This document shows, piece by piece, positions 54,391 through 63,916 of a DNA stretch of 64,000 nucleotides. The DNA is from CAWBBA01 sp963741625 (GTDB lineage: Bacteria; Desulfobacterota; Desulfomonilia; Desulfomonilales; Desulfomonilaceae). The stretch lies in the NCBI GenBank assembly GCA_963741625.1, contig CAVUIT010000020.1:62001-126000 (forward strand), read 5' to 3'. A program made the position numbers and the translations under genes. Within the stretch, counting starts at the first letter, position 1. Each line of letters starts with the position of its first letter. The notes under the pieces are model-generated. The model made no database searches, was not told the DNA's origin, and worked only from the letters and a program-made list of their open reading frames with translations.

Positions 54391-55759
54391 CAGTCAAGTC
54401 AGACTACCTCCCCAGTTCCTGGAAGGCGAGCGCGCCATCCTGGGGGGGTTGCTCATTGACAACGACGCTCTGCCGAGGGTGGTGGCGACTCTTTCGTCCG
54501 AAGATTTCTACCGCGATGCCCATCGCAACGTTTACAGTGCTATCACTAAACTCTTCAACCGCAATGAACCGGTGGACTGGGTCACCCTAACCGCGGCACT
54601 GAAGGAAGCCAGCCTCCTTGAGAGTGTCGGCGGACCTGCCTTCCTGGCTGAACTGGTGGATGCAGTTCCCAGCGCGGCCAACATCGAGCATTACACGAGA
54701 GTCGTTAAAGAGAAAGCTGTGCTCAGGCAACTGATCTCTTCAGCCACAGAGATCAGCACGCGCTGCTATGAGGACCATGGAAGTATCGACGAATTTGTCG
54801 ATCAATGCGAGGAGTTGATATTCAAGGTCGGAGAGTCAAGGATCCAATCAGGATTCGTGCACATCAAAGACCTCATGACGAGAAGCATTGAGACCGCCGA
54901 AAGTCTCTACGAGCGCAAGGAGAATATCACCGGCGTCCCCTCGGGCTTTCGGGATCTGGACATGCTCACCGCGGGCTTCCAGCCTTCAGACCTGGTGATC
55001 ATTGCTGGGCGCCCTTCTATGGGCAAGACTTCATTTGCACTTAACGTGGCCATGAAAGCTGCCATAGATGACGGGATCCCCACCGCGGTCTTCTCTTTGG
55101 AGATGAGCAAAGAGCAGATCGCTCTGAGGCTGCTCTGCGCCAGGGCCAAAGTGAACCTGAGAAGCCTCCGCACAGGGTATCTCACTCAAGACGACTGGGG
55201 GCGGCTTACCCAGGCAGTGGGCGGCATTTCCGACTCATCTCTTTACATTGACGACACTCCTGCGATCAACATCCTGGAGATCCGTGCCAAGACGCGGCGT
55301 TTGAAGAAGGAAAGGGACCTCGGCCTCGTCGTCGTGGACTATCTCCAGTTGATGAGGGGCGCTACGAAATCAGATTCCCGGGAGAAAGAGATCTCGGAGA
55401 TCTCGCGCGCTTTGAAAGCACTGGCCAAAGAGCTTAGCGTTCCTGTCCTAGCCCTTTCTCAGCTCAACCGTAAAGTCGAGGAACGTCCTAACAAAAGGCC
55501 TCAACTGGCTGATTTGAGGGAATCCGGGGCTATCGAGCAGGACGCGGACGTCATACTCTTCATCTACAGGGACGAAGTCTATAACAAAAGCGAGGACAAT
55601 CCCAAAAAGGGCGAAGCCGAGATCATCGTAGGAAAACAGCGTAACGGCCCCATAGGTGAAGTGACAGTGTTCTTTGATAAGGATTTTTCCACTTTCCGAC
55701 CCCTCGCTCGCCGGACAGAGACTCCAGAGGACGATTCAGCCGTCCTGTCAAATATTTAG
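54374..55759 (+). CDS. dnaB: Replicative DNA helicase
   Basis: 461 residues, hexameric helicase of the replication fork. N-terminal collar: PPQFLEGERAILGGLLIDND and EHYTRVVKEKAVLRQLI. RecA-like domain: Walker A IIAGRPSMGKTSFALNVA, VFSLEMSKEQIALRLLCAR, Walker B LGLVVVDYLQLMRG, ALSQLNRKVE, DLRESGAIEQDADVILFIYR. No intein is present. Start ATG 54374 overlaps rplI in a different frame, a usual coupling in this operon. Confidence 0.96.
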   Translation: MSAENSSQVRLPPQFLEGERAILGGLLIDNDALPRVVATLSSEDFYRDAHRNVYSAITKLFNRNEPVDWVTLTAALKEASLLESVGGPAFLAELVDAVPSAANIEHYTRVVKEKAVLRQLISSATEISTRCYEDHGSIDEFVDQCEELIFKVGESRIQSGFVHIKDLMTRSIETAESLYERKENITGVPSGFRDLDMLTAGFQPSDLVIIAGRPSMGKTSFALNVAMKAAIDDGIPTAVFSLEMSKEQIALRLLCARAKVNLRSLRTGYLTQDDWGRLTQAVGGISDSSLYIDDTPAINILEIRAKTRRLKKERDLGLVVVDYLQLMRGATKSDSREKEISEISRALKALAKELSVPVLALSQLNRKVEERPNKRPQLADLRESGAIEQDADVILFIYRDEVYNKSEDNPKKGEAEIIVGKQRNGPIGEVTVFFDKDFSTFRPLARRTETPEDDSAVLSNI

Positions 55760-55867
55760 ATCCAATTTCGGGACCCACTAGGGCGGGCGCCACGCTTCAT
55801 GCTAGGCCCGACGCTAGTCAGGGCATAAATCAGCCGCACTACGGTGCCAATCACACAAGAAACCAAT

Positions 55868-55926
55868 ATATAGAGTTTTTCGGGGAGGGTCCGGGAACCC
55901 CCTTTTTGCGAAAAGGGGGTTCCCGG
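55868..55926 (+). repeat. Hairpin repeat of the CTTTTTGCAAAAAG family, possibly the dnaB terminator
   Basis: After the lead TATATAGAGTTTTT and a G-rich run, a perfect 16-base stem runs from 55891-55906 (CCGGGAACCCCCTTTT) to 55911-55926 with loop TGCG. Similar in plan to the elements at 1603 and 1772. It could also halt transcription between convergent dnaB and ridA. Confidence 0.75.
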
Positions 55927-55938
55927 CAATCTCATCTT

Positions 55939-56331
55939 TCATTTCAACACTGCAATGACCTCAATCTCCACTCGTGCGCCCAGTGCCAGCCCGTTTGCCC
56001 CAAGCGCGCTGCGCGCGGGAAGATGTTTGGAGAAATACCCGGCATAAACCTCGTTCATCGCAGGCCACTCGCTTATATCCGCCAACATGACCGTGACCTT
56101 GATGACATGATCGAGCGAGGAGCCATACCGCTCCAGGGTTGCTTTAATGTTCTCCATTGTCTGCCGTGTTTCCGGTACAATCCCGCCGGGGACCATCTTG
56201 CCGGACGCATCTCGTCCCAACTGCCCGGACAAATAGAGCATGTTCCCCACGCGCACTGCCTCGGAGAACGGCATCCCCTTTGTGCTTTCCGAATCGAGGT
56301 ATTCGACTTCCGGTTTGTGTTCGGAACTCAT
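55939..56331 (-). CDS. ridA: RidA-family reactive imine deaminase
   Basis: 130 residues. Hydrolyses reactive enamines/imines released by PLP enzymes. GMPFSEAVRVGNMLYLSGQL, GIVPETRQTMENIKATLERY, and the C-terminal substrate loop around ARSALGANGLALGARVEIEV with the conserved Arg and Glu. The N-terminus (MSSEHKPEVEYLDSES) is slightly longer than usual. Stands alone on the minus strand; the upstream side is a repeat region. Confidence 0.88.
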   Translation of the reverse strand: MSSEHKPEVEYLDSESTKGMPFSEAVRVGNMLYLSGQLGRDASGKMVPGGIVPETRQTMENIKATLERYGSSLDHVIKVTVMLADISEWPAMNEVYAGYFSKHLPARSALGANGLALGARVEIEVIAVLK

Positions 56332-56645
56332 ATCAGAACCTCCAGGATAAAGTTATTCCCAATAGGTAACCGTTCACCGCACATTATGCGACCCCGCGTC
56401 CCGCGGGGAGGCCGGTCCTACCGGCTCATGGTAGGGCCGGCGTCCCTGCCGGCTTTCAGACGGGGTGGGGCGCTTTCGCGGTGAACGATTACCCCAATAG
56501 TTGGCTAAGTGCTCTTTTTCATAAACTGGGTAACATATTTCGGGCAAAAGTGTTGGGACAGTCCCGCCACCGTGGGATTGCCTGTCATTTCACTGACAGA
56601 CAGGCAAGATGCCTGTCCCACCAATACAGTGCTCACGCGCCGACC
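56332..56645. other. Intergenic repeat island
   Basis: About 310 bases made of a GCCGGC/GGGACGCCGGC-type palindrome (56397-56460, matching the one near 44650-44690) and a copy of the GCAAGATGCCTGTCCCACC family (56552-56620, with CAGTCCC/GGGATTG and a CAGACAGGCAAGATGCCTG hairpin). No gene supported. Confidence 0.6.
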
Positions 56646-57353
56646 CTACTCCTCAATGGCTGCTCCCAAAGCTCGCAGGTGCTTGCGAAAGGTGTACGAC
56701 TCATCCGAAGCTCGTTTGGCCAAGTACTCACTAAACTGAAGTTGTTGCCGCAGATTGTTACCCGCCTTTATCTCCGTTGCTTGCCGCCGTTCCGTTTCCC
56801 AAATGCTGTGCGCGGTAGATGCAACATCTGCTATACGGTCTCCTGAAACAAAAATGACGCCATCATCATCCGCGAAAACAAAATCATCTCGGCCCACGCT
56901 GAGATTGCCAAGGCCGGCGACGCGGAGAGCATCCGGATCGCGGACATCCAATCGTGTTGGCCCAGATGGACATCTCCCGTAGCTGAAGACCGGGAAGCCA
57001 ATCTTAATAAGCTCGGCTGTGTCACGGTGGCAACCCCAGACCACAATCCCGGCCAGTCCGCTCGATTGACCCTCCAACACGGTGAGATCTCCAATACAAC
57101 CTTCATCCATCCGGCCCTTGTTGTCGATGACCAGAATGTCGCCCTCTTCCGCATTCTCCATTGCCTCCAAAAAGATGTCCACGCTGCCGTAGTGTCTGAC
57201 CGGCAGCGCTTGCCCGGCAATATAGCTTCCCGATATGACGGAGTGAATGCCTTGAGGAGCCAGACGAAGAGGCAACCCCAATCGTACACAGGCGTCGGCT
57301 ACGAGCGCCGTGGAGAGATTGCTTAAGCCGTCCCTTAAATATGATTTGTCCAT
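56646..57353 (-). CDS. RraA-like protein (HMG aldolase/dimethylmenaquinone methyltransferase-like family)
   Basis: 235 residues. The RraA fold is seen in LSTALVADACVRLGLPL, GQALPVRHYG, NAEEGDILVIDNKGRMDEGC (the GD and the loop before the metal Asp) and GIVVWGCHRDTAELIKIGFP, VFSYGRCPSGP. Family members are RNase E inhibitors, HMG aldolases or metal-dependent oxaloacetate decarboxylases; the sequence alone does not say which. The C-terminal 50 residues (FVSGDRIADVASTAHSIWET) form a helix usual in longer homologues. Confidence 0.8.
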   Translation of the reverse strand: MDKSYLRDGLSNLSTALVADACVRLGLPLRLAPQGIHSVISGSYIAGQALPVRHYGSVDIFLEAMENAEEGDILVIDNKGRMDEGCIGDLTVLEGQSSGLAGIVVWGCHRDTAELIKIGFPVFSYGRCPSGPTRLDVRDPDALRVAGLGNLSVGRDDFVFADDDGVIFVSGDRIADVASTAHSIWETERRQATEIKAGNNLRQQLQFSEYLAKRASDESYTFRKHLRALGAAIEE

Positions 57354-57381
57354 AGATCCTCTTCTGTTAACTTACACTTTT

Positions 57382-58570
57382 TCAGCCTGGTGCCAAGGAT
57401 GCGTGAAGCTCACTCGTAGCAGCAACGCTGCCTAAACGCTTCAGCCGCTGCCTGAGGGCCAATGCAAAAAGGCCGATTAGGATAGGGCCTGCGAGGCTCT
57501 CAACCGTACCTGACGTACCTGGCGTACCCGATAGGCACCAGGTCGTCGGGCTTGAGAAGGGTCATGACTCTAAGGCTGTAGTCGAAATAACCCCATACAC
57601 TCGTGAGGGCTGGGGTCGAACATAAATCTTTGGGTCGCAGGCCGAAACAAAGATATAGGAGAGCGCAGACTACAAAGAGCCCTATCGACCATGCAAGCGG
57701 GGGCGAGCATCGCTCGCCGTAGCCGCCCACGCAACGATACAGTCTCAGCAGGCAACTCAGCCACGGGGGCGTGTCTGGATTCCTCCGCCGCATTTCCTTC
57801 TCGCCATAGTGGAAATCTCCAGCCCGCTCGTAGGCTCGCCGGTCTTCGTAGTTTTGCTTGAGCTGACGATAAAGCTGCTCAATATGGGACCACTGACGAG
57901 TCTCTCCAGCCCTTAGCTCGACATCCTCATCGTAAACCCGGAAGCGGCCGCCTTTCCTGGGCCACTTCACATCAGTAAACTCGGCCTTGCGTAGGTCGGT
58001 GTGTAGGAAGCGACTCTTTTGCAGATCAGCTTTCCGAAAAATAAGCGCATCGAGCGGATTGATGATCACCTGGCCGAAGTCAACTGCTGCCCCGGAAAAG
58101 ATGGGGCGAGAGTGATCCTGAGAGACAAAGAGCATCCTCCCCAGGAACTTGGCCCGAATGAAGTCGGCTCCTTCACAGAACTTGGCATCGGAAAAGTCAG
58201 CCCCCTCATTGAACGCGGAACCCATGAAGCTGGCCCACTTGAATCTGGCTCCCCTGAAGTCGGCCTGCTTAATGAACGTGGCTTCCGAGAAGCCGGCAAT
58301 GGCGGTGAAGGTGGCATGGGAGAAGTTCGCCCCCTGGCTGAACTTGGCACCACTAAAATTGGCCAATTCGTTGAACGTGACCCCTCCAAAGTCAGGAGCC
58401 GCTGGAAAAACAAAGTTTTGGAAATTGTGTCCGTATTTCTCGCGGTGCGCTTCAAAGGCTTCGTTGAAATCAGATTTGTCCTTATTCAGGTCGCGGGAGT
58501 GTAGAATACACAGATCTTCCCCGGGATTAGCATCTAGGCCACAGAATTCGTGGTGTTCGCACCTTGGCAT
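57382..58570 (-). CDS. Pentapeptide-repeat protein with two-helix membrane tail, frameshifted as sequenced
   Basis: About 396 codons. N-terminal Cys/His motif CEHHEFCG…LCILHS, then about 15 pentapeptide repeats A(D/N)FxxAxF (ANFSGAKFSQGANFSHATF, ADFRGARFKWASF, ADFSDAKFCEGADFIRAKF), forming a right-handed quadrilateral helix. A helical linker leads to a membrane helix (LAWSIGLFVVCALLYLCFGL) and a pore-like stretch (GYFDYSLRVMTLLKPDDL). The frame then ends at 57500 after ARYVRYG, but the next frame continues the family with TVESLAGPILIGLFALALRQ and LKRL to a stop at 57382-57384, so one base is in excess near 57505. The tail resembles two-helix ion channels. Function unknown. Confidence 0.75.
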
Positions 58571-58630
58571 ATTCCATTCCCCCCTGTGGGCGGTGCTTTC
58601 TCAGTTCAGAGGAGGCTCTCGGCTGTACCC

Positions 58631-58680
58631 CTCGTTCCCAGGCTCCGTCTGGGAATGCTCCCCTGGAGGCTCTGCCTCCG
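58631..58680 (+). repeat. GTTCC-type palindromic repeat
   Basis: CTCGTTCCCAGGCTCCGTCT then GGGAATGCTCCCCTGGAGGC and TCTGCCTCCG: two linked palindromes of a widespread dispersed repeat type. A further degenerate arm (GGTTACCAGGCAGAGCCTCG) follows at 58752-58771. Related to 49794-49823. Confidence 0.7.
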
Positions 58681-58788
58681 GATGGGAATCCAACCGAACA
58701 TGGTCCTACGATTGTTTCTAAACCTATGTCGGGCGGAGCCCGGAAGTGCGGGTTACCAGGCAGAGCCTCGTAACCAGGAAAAAGTAAT

Positions 58789-60684
58789 TTATTGGTCCCG
58801 GTACTTCTTGGTCAATGCTCGAATGTCGGTCTCGGTGAACTCCACACCGTGCTCTTCCATGAGTTCCTTTTCCACCTTGAGGAGTTCTTCGAGCCGGATG
58901 TCTGCGCCGAACACGCCCATCATCTTGTCTTTCTTGTCCCTTAAAGGAGCCGACACGGTGATGCAGAGCGCTCCGGTGATTCGCGAAGTGAATGGCCCTA
59001 CCACGTGGATCTTACCGTCCTTGACGGGCCTGATAAACCAGGGCCGGTCGGAAAAGTCTTCGTGAGGCTTGAACGCCACGTACTTGGCCCGCTCGGTGAT
59101 GTCGGTGATGTTCTCGGTGACCTTTTTCCCTTGCATGTCAGCAACATAGCAATACTGAATAAACGGGTACCTGTTGAGGAATTCGGTCATCACCTTTTCC
59201 ATGGACTTGGGCTTTGCTGATTTCATTTCCGGGGTTTCTGTGAAGCGTTCCACAATTTTGAACGCCATTTCCCGGGCAATAAGCTTCATGCGATCCCAGT
59301 CGGATATGAACAACTCAGGCAGGTACAGCTTCACCAGTGCAGTCATCTCCTTGTCGGACATGGAGGTCACGCGGCCTGCGTCGTACATCTCGGTAATAAT
59401 GTCATAGATCTTGGAGATAGCCGGATGGCTTTTCTCGATCTTTTCTTCCCTCGGCACATCCATCTTGGCGTTGATCCAGTGCGCAATCCCAGCCAAGCCC
59501 GACTTGTCGGTAATATTCACTATAGGGGGCCTGCCGAGGATCTTCGTGGTGTCAAAGATATTGTAGATTTCCTCGTTTTTCAGCACTCCATCCGCGTGGA
59601 CGCCTGCACTGGTCGCGTTGAAGGCTTTACCCAGAAGAGGATAATTCTCGGGAATATGGTGTCCCAACTCGCGCTCGAAATATTCAGCCACCTCGGTTAT
59701 GGCCAGCGTATCCATTCCATCGGCCTGGCCTCTTATCGACATGTACTCAATCATAAGGGCTTCAATCGGAGTGTTCCCGGTCCTCTCGCCGATGCCGAGT
59801 AGGGTGCCGTTCACGCCGGAGCATCCGTAGAGCCACGCATACACAGCATTGGTCAGCGATTTGTGAAAATCATTGTGCCCGTGCCATTCGAGCAGGTCTT
59901 CGGGGACGTTGGCGTCATCAATCATGGCTCGGATAAGCTTGGGCACGCTTCGAGGAAGCGCGGCCCCCGGATAAGTGACCGCAAAGCCCATGGTGTCGCA
60001 GAGACGTATCTTGATGTCTATTCCCGATTCTTCTCGAATGTCCATGAGTTTTTGAGCCAGAGGTACACAGAAACCGTAAATGTCCGCCCGGGTTACGTCC
60101 TCAAAGTGGCATCTGGGAACAATCCCCTTTTCCAGTGTGGCTCGCACCATATCCACGTATTTGTCCATGGCCTTCTTGCGATCCAGCCCCATTTTGAGGA
60201 AGATATGGTAATCCGAAACCGACGTTAGAATGCCGGTTTCCGTAAGACCCGCGGCCCTCACATTCGCCAGATCTTTCTTTTGTGCCCTGACCCAGCCGGT
60301 AATCATGGGATACTGGTACCCCTTGCTCCGGCAGCGGTCCAGAGCTTCGCGATCCTTCTTCGTGTACACGAAGAACTCCGATTGCCGGATGATGCCGCGG
60401 GGGCCGGAGAGTTTGTGGAGATAATCAAACAGCGTGGCAATCTGATCCACTGTAAAGGGCGGTCTGGCCTGCTGACCGTCCCGGAAAGTAGTGTCGGTAA
60501 TAAGGAAATTCCTGGCTGGGTTGATCGGCAGTATCGCAAAATCAAAGTCCACTTTCGGAACTTCCGCGTAGGGGAAAATATTTCGCAAAAGGTTCGGTTC
60601 TGTTACCTCACGGAGGGACCTCTCCTTATGAAACTTGTTAAACTCGTGATATAGCACGCCTCTTTTGGGGTCCCAACTCGCCAT
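58789..60684 (-). CDS. HMG-lyase-like synthase (Re-citrate/homocitrate synthase-like) fused to a Cache sensor domain
   Basis: 631 residues. The TIM-barrel of the DRE-TIM (HMGL) family spans about residues 58-340: ITDTTFRDGQQARPPFT holds the metal Asp and catalytic Arg, LCDTMGFAVTYPG and DLLEWHGHNDFH hold the HxH metal site, and GTLLGIGERTGNTPIEAL follows. The next 150 residues are helical, as in isopropylmalate/homocitrate synthases. The last 110 residues are a Cache-type domain (FIQYCYVADMQGKKVTENI, FSDRPWFIRPVKDGK, GALCITVSAPLRDKKDKMMG, VFGADIRLEELL), normally an extracellular sensor. There is no signal or membrane segment, so the sensor is inside the cell. Substrate assignment is uncertain. 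Starts about 130 bases after aspS ends. Confidence 0.82.
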   Translation of the reverse strand: MASWDPKRGVLYHEFNKFHKERSLREVTEPNLLRNIFPYAEVPKVDFDFAILPINPARNFLITDTTFRDGQQARPPFTVDQIATLFDYLHKLSGPRGIIRQSEFFVYTKKDREALDRCRSKGYQYPMITGWVRAQKKDLANVRAAGLTETGILTSVSDYHIFLKMGLDRKKAMDKYVDMVRATLEKGIVPRCHFEDVTRADIYGFCVPLAQKLMDIREESGIDIKIRLCDTMGFAVTYPGAALPRSVPKLIRAMIDDANVPEDLLEWHGHNDFHKSLTNAVYAWLYGCSGVNGTLLGIGERTGNTPIEALMIEYMSIRGQADGMDTLAITEVAEYFERELGHHIPENYPLLGKAFNATSAGVHADGVLKNEEIYNIFDTTKILGRPPIVNITDKSGLAGIAHWINAKMDVPREEKIEKSHPAISKIYDIITEMYDAGRVTSMSDKEMTALVKLYLPELFISDWDRMKLIAREMAFKIVERFTETPEMKSAKPKSMEKVMTEFLNRYPFIQYCYVADMQGKKVTENITDITERAKYVAFKPHEDFSDRPWFIRPVKDGKIHVVGPFTSRITGALCITVSAPLRDKKDKMMGVFGADIRLEELLKVEKELMEEHGVEFTETDIRALTKKYRDQ

Positions 60685-60720
60685 GGTCCGTCTCCTCTGT
60701 AACCATTCATTTAGGCGAGA

Positions 60721-60804
60721 AAAATCCCCCCTGCCCCCCTTTACAAAGGGGGGTGTGGGGCCGGCTTTCTCCCCCTTTTCTGAAGGGGGATTTAGGGGGA
60801 TTTT
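60721..60804. repeat. CCCCC/GGGGG palindromic repeat
   Basis: AAAATCCCCCCTGCCCCCCT then TTACAAAGGGGGG, a short spacer, CCCCCTTTTCTGAAGGGGG and ATTTAGGGGGATTTT: two nested hairpins of the AAATCCCCC…GGGGGATTT type, a common dispersed bacterial repeat. It sits between aspS and the synthase gene and may slow transcription there. Confidence 0.8.
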
Positions 60805-60816
60805 GTCTCCTCTGTA

Positions 60817-62610
60817 TTACTTCTTCACAGTCAGTTTTAGGCCCAATTCTTTGAGCTGTTCCGGAGTCACCGGCGTTGGAGCGCCGGTCATCGGGCAGGT
60901 CGCCTTCTGCGTCTTTGGGAACGCGATCACATCGCGAATCGACGCTGAGCCGGTCAGAATAGCCATAATCCGATCCACTCCGAGTGCTATTCCTCCGTGA
61001 GGCGGAGCGCCATAGCGAAGGGCTTCCAAGAGGAAGCCGAACTTCTCTTCCGCCTGCTCGGGGGTGATCTTCAGGGCCGAAAATACCTGTTGCTGAACTT
61101 CATTCCTGTGGATTCTTATACTTCCGCCACCGATCTCTGAGCCGTTGAGGACAAGATCGTAAGCCCGCGCGCGAACCCTTGCGGGATCTTTTTCGAGCAA
61201 CTCCAGGTCTTCCTCTCTCGGGGAGGTGAAAGGGTGATGCATGGCCTTATAACGCTTTTCTTCCTCATCATACTCGAACATGGGAAATTCGGTGATCCAG
61301 AGAAAATCGAATTTTCCGTCCGGGATTTCGCCCAGCTTTTCGGCCAGACTATTTCTCAAATTCCCCAGCACATCATTCACTATCCGCGCGGAGTCCGCGG
61401 CAAAGAGTATGACGTCTCCGGGAACGGCCTGCATCTTATCGTTAATGGCAAAGCGCTCCTCGATACTAAGAAACTTGGCTATGGGCGACTGCCATTCACC
61501 GGCATCCTTGATGCGCGTGTACGCCACTCCCTTGCCACCGTAAATCGCGGCAAAATCGCGTAGATCGTCAAGGTCTTTCCTGGAAAGCCTCTCGCCTCGT
61601 TCCACCTTGAGCGCTTTCACGATCCCGCCGGCTTCCACGGCAGACCGAAAGACACCGAAGCCGGTATCTTTTACGATGTCCGTAAGGTCTACAAGTTCCA
61701 TTCTAAAACGGATGTCAGGCTTATCAACACCGAATCTGGCAATAGCTTCGTCGTAGGTGAGAGCGGGGAACGGGGGTGTGAGAGAAATTTCAAGAACCTC
61801 CCTGAAGATCCTGGACATCATCCTCTCGATAATATCGAAAAGGCGGTCTTCCTCTAAAAAGGATGTTTCGATGTCCAACTGAGTGAACTCGGGCTGACGA
61901 TCGGCACGCAGGTCTTCGTCGCGAAAGCAGCGGACGATCTGATAGTAGCGCTCAAAACCTGAAATCATAAGAATCTGCTTGAAGATCTGAGGCGATTGTG
62001 GAAGCGCGTAGAAACTTCCGGGAGAGATCCGGCTCGGAACGAGGTAGTCTCTGGCGCCTTCCGGCGTGCTGGTGGTAAGAAACGGGGTTTCAATGTCCGT
62101 GAAGTCTTCATTGTTCAGGAAATCCCGAACAATGGACATGAACCGGTGTCGGATCAGCAGATTATTCCGAGCACCCCCGGTGCGCCGCAAATCAAGGTAC
62201 CGATATTTATAGCGTACCGCATCAGTCGGGTCGGTGTCGTCATCCAAAGGAAAGGGAGGCGGCTCTGACCGGTTCAGGATCTTCACTTCATCTACAAATA
62301 CCTCTATGGTTCCGGTCGGCATATCGGGATTCAAGGATTCATCAGGGCGTCGGCGCACGATACCTTTCGTGGCCAAAACCCACTCGGGCCTAAGCACATG
62401 GGCGTTAGCGTGTGCGTCACGGGAATACTCCGGGTTAAACACCAGTTGGACGACACCGCGGCGATCTCTAAGGTCAACAAAAATCACGCCGCCGTGGTCC
62501 CGACGCCGCAGGGCCCAACCCATGACAACCACCTGCGCGTCTATATCTTTCTCAGAGATTTCCGTCGACAGATGTGTCCGTTCCCATCCGTTCAACGCGT
62601 CGAGTTTCAA
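60817..62610 (-). CDS. aspS: Aspartyl-tRNA synthetase
   Basis: 597 residues. Class II synthetase. N-terminal OB-fold: GWALRRRDHGGVIFVDLRDR and VQLVFNPEYS. Motif 2 RCFRDEDLRADRQPEFTQLD; bacterial insert (GAD domain, about 280-410); motif 3 GGIALGVDRIMAILTGSASI. Starts with TTG 62610 after AGGAG, overlapping the hisS stop (TTGA at 62607-62610). The discriminating/non-discriminating type cannot be read with certainty. Confidence 0.95.
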   Translation of the reverse strand: MKLDALNGWERTHLSTEISEKDIDAQVVVMGWALRRRDHGGVIFVDLRDRRGVVQLVFNPEYSRDAHANAHVLRPEWVLATKGIVRRRPDESLNPDMPTGTIEVFVDEVKILNRSEPPPFPLDDDTDPTDAVRYKYRYLDLRRTGGARNNLLIRHRFMSIVRDFLNNEDFTDIETPFLTTSTPEGARDYLVPSRISPGSFYALPQSPQIFKQILMISGFERYYQIVRCFRDEDLRADRQPEFTQLDIETSFLEEDRLFDIIERMMSRIFREVLEISLTPPFPALTYDEAIARFGVDKPDIRFRMELVDLTDIVKDTGFGVFRSAVEAGGIVKALKVERGERLSRKDLDDLRDFAAIYGGKGVAYTRIKDAGEWQSPIAKFLSIEERFAINDKMQAVPGDVILFAADSARIVNDVLGNLRNSLAEKLGEIPDGKFDFLWITEFPMFEYDEEEKRYKAMHHPFTSPREEDLELLEKDPARVRARAYDLVLNGSEIGGGSIRIHRNEVQQQVFSALKITPEQAEEKFGFLLEALRYGAPPHGGIALGVDRIMAILTGSASIRDVIAFPKTQKATCPMTGAPTPVTPEQLKELGLKLTVKK

Positions 62611-63861
62611 GATTTGTCTCCTTGCAGGTAGCTTACGATAGTGTCGATCCTCACCGAGGTCTGCTCTCTGGTCTTCATGTCTCGCACAGTAACTTCTTGT
62701 CGGCTCAGTTCTTCGTCGCCGATCATTATGACCTTTCTTGCGCCCACCCTGTCGGCGACTTTCATCTGCCCCTTCAGACTCGTGGAAGAGTAGCGCGCTT
62801 CCACCGCAATCCCGGCTGCCCTGAGGCTGTTGACCAAGCTGAAAGCGGTTTCACGAGCACTTTCCCCGACTATGGCAACATAGATGTCTATGGCCCTCGC
62901 AAAGCGTTCGTCGTCGTCCGCGATGCCCATAGACAGTCGTTCCAAACCAATGGCAAAGCCTATGCCTGAAACATCAGGTCCGCCCAACTCTTTCAAGAGG
63001 CTGTCGTACCGACCCCCTCCCCCGACTGCTTTTGACCTTCCAAGCTCGCTGTGAACGATTTCAAAAGCGGTGCGGGTGTAGTAGTCGAGACCTCGCACCA
63101 TTCTCGGTTCCAACCTATAAGGGATTTCGAGAATGTCCAGACCCTTCTGCACAGCCTGGAAATGCTCAAGACACGGGGCGTCCAGACTGTCCAGGATAAT
63201 CGGTGCGTCTTTGGCTAATTCCGAGCATCTCGGCACCTTGCAATCAAGGATCCTCAAGGGGTTTAAATCATACCTGCGTCGGCAATCCTCACATAGCTCA
63301 TCAAGGTGTTTCGCAAAGTATTCCCGCAGCCGTTGCCTATATCCGGGCCTGCAAGCTCGGGCAACCCACTGAATTAATCTCCATCATCAGTCCGGACGCG
63401 CCGATGCTCGTCATGATCGCATAGGCTGCGGCAATGGTTTCGGTATCTGTGTAAGGGGAATCGTCCCCTAGGACCTCGGCATTGACTTGAAAGAATTGCC
63501 GAAACCTCCCTTTCGATGGCCTTTCACGGCGAAACATAGGTCCAATGGTATAGAGCTTCAAGAGCGAATCGCGGCGTAACAAGGAGTGTTCGGCAACAGC
63601 ACGCAATATTCCGGCGGTGGCTTCGGGTCTGAGGCTTAGAGACTCCCCGCCACGATCCTCGAACGTGTACATCTCTTTCTCAACTATGTCGGTGACCTGA
63701 CCGATGCCTCTTTCGAAGAGGTCGGTACGCTCCATGATCGGTGTAATGATTTCCCGGAACCCGAACCGCTCCAGGCTAGTCCGGGCCGTATCCACGAGGA
63801 AGGCCCATTTGGTCGTCTCGTCCGGAAGTATGTCGTGGAATCCCTTTACGAGCCTGATCAT
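62607..63861 (-). CDS. hisS: Histidyl-tRNA synthetase, one frameshift as sequenced
   Basis: 418 codons after correction. First part (63337-63861): LVKGFHDILPDETTKWAFLV, ERTDLFERGIGQVTDIVEKE, motif 2 YTIGPMFRRERPSKGRFRQF. Second part (to 62607): LDYYTRTAFEIVHS, VGGGGRYDSLLKELGGPDVS, GIGFAIGLERL (motif 3), and the anticodon-binding C-terminus. The frame slips near 63355: after GCP the true continuation is CRPGYRQRLREYFAKHLDEL, lost by one extra base. Essential single-copy gene, so a sequence error is likely. Start ATG 63861, with GGAC upstream only. Confidence 0.9.
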
Positions 63862-63916
63862 TGGAAGCGTCCTTATTGCAACCGCGGGAGGAATTATGCG
63901 ATCAACAGAATTTTTT

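Noticed and set aside
8943..56620. CRISPR array
   Set aside because: Repeats of the GCAAGATGCC family are scattered singly, not regularly spaced with unique spacers, and no cas gene is present.
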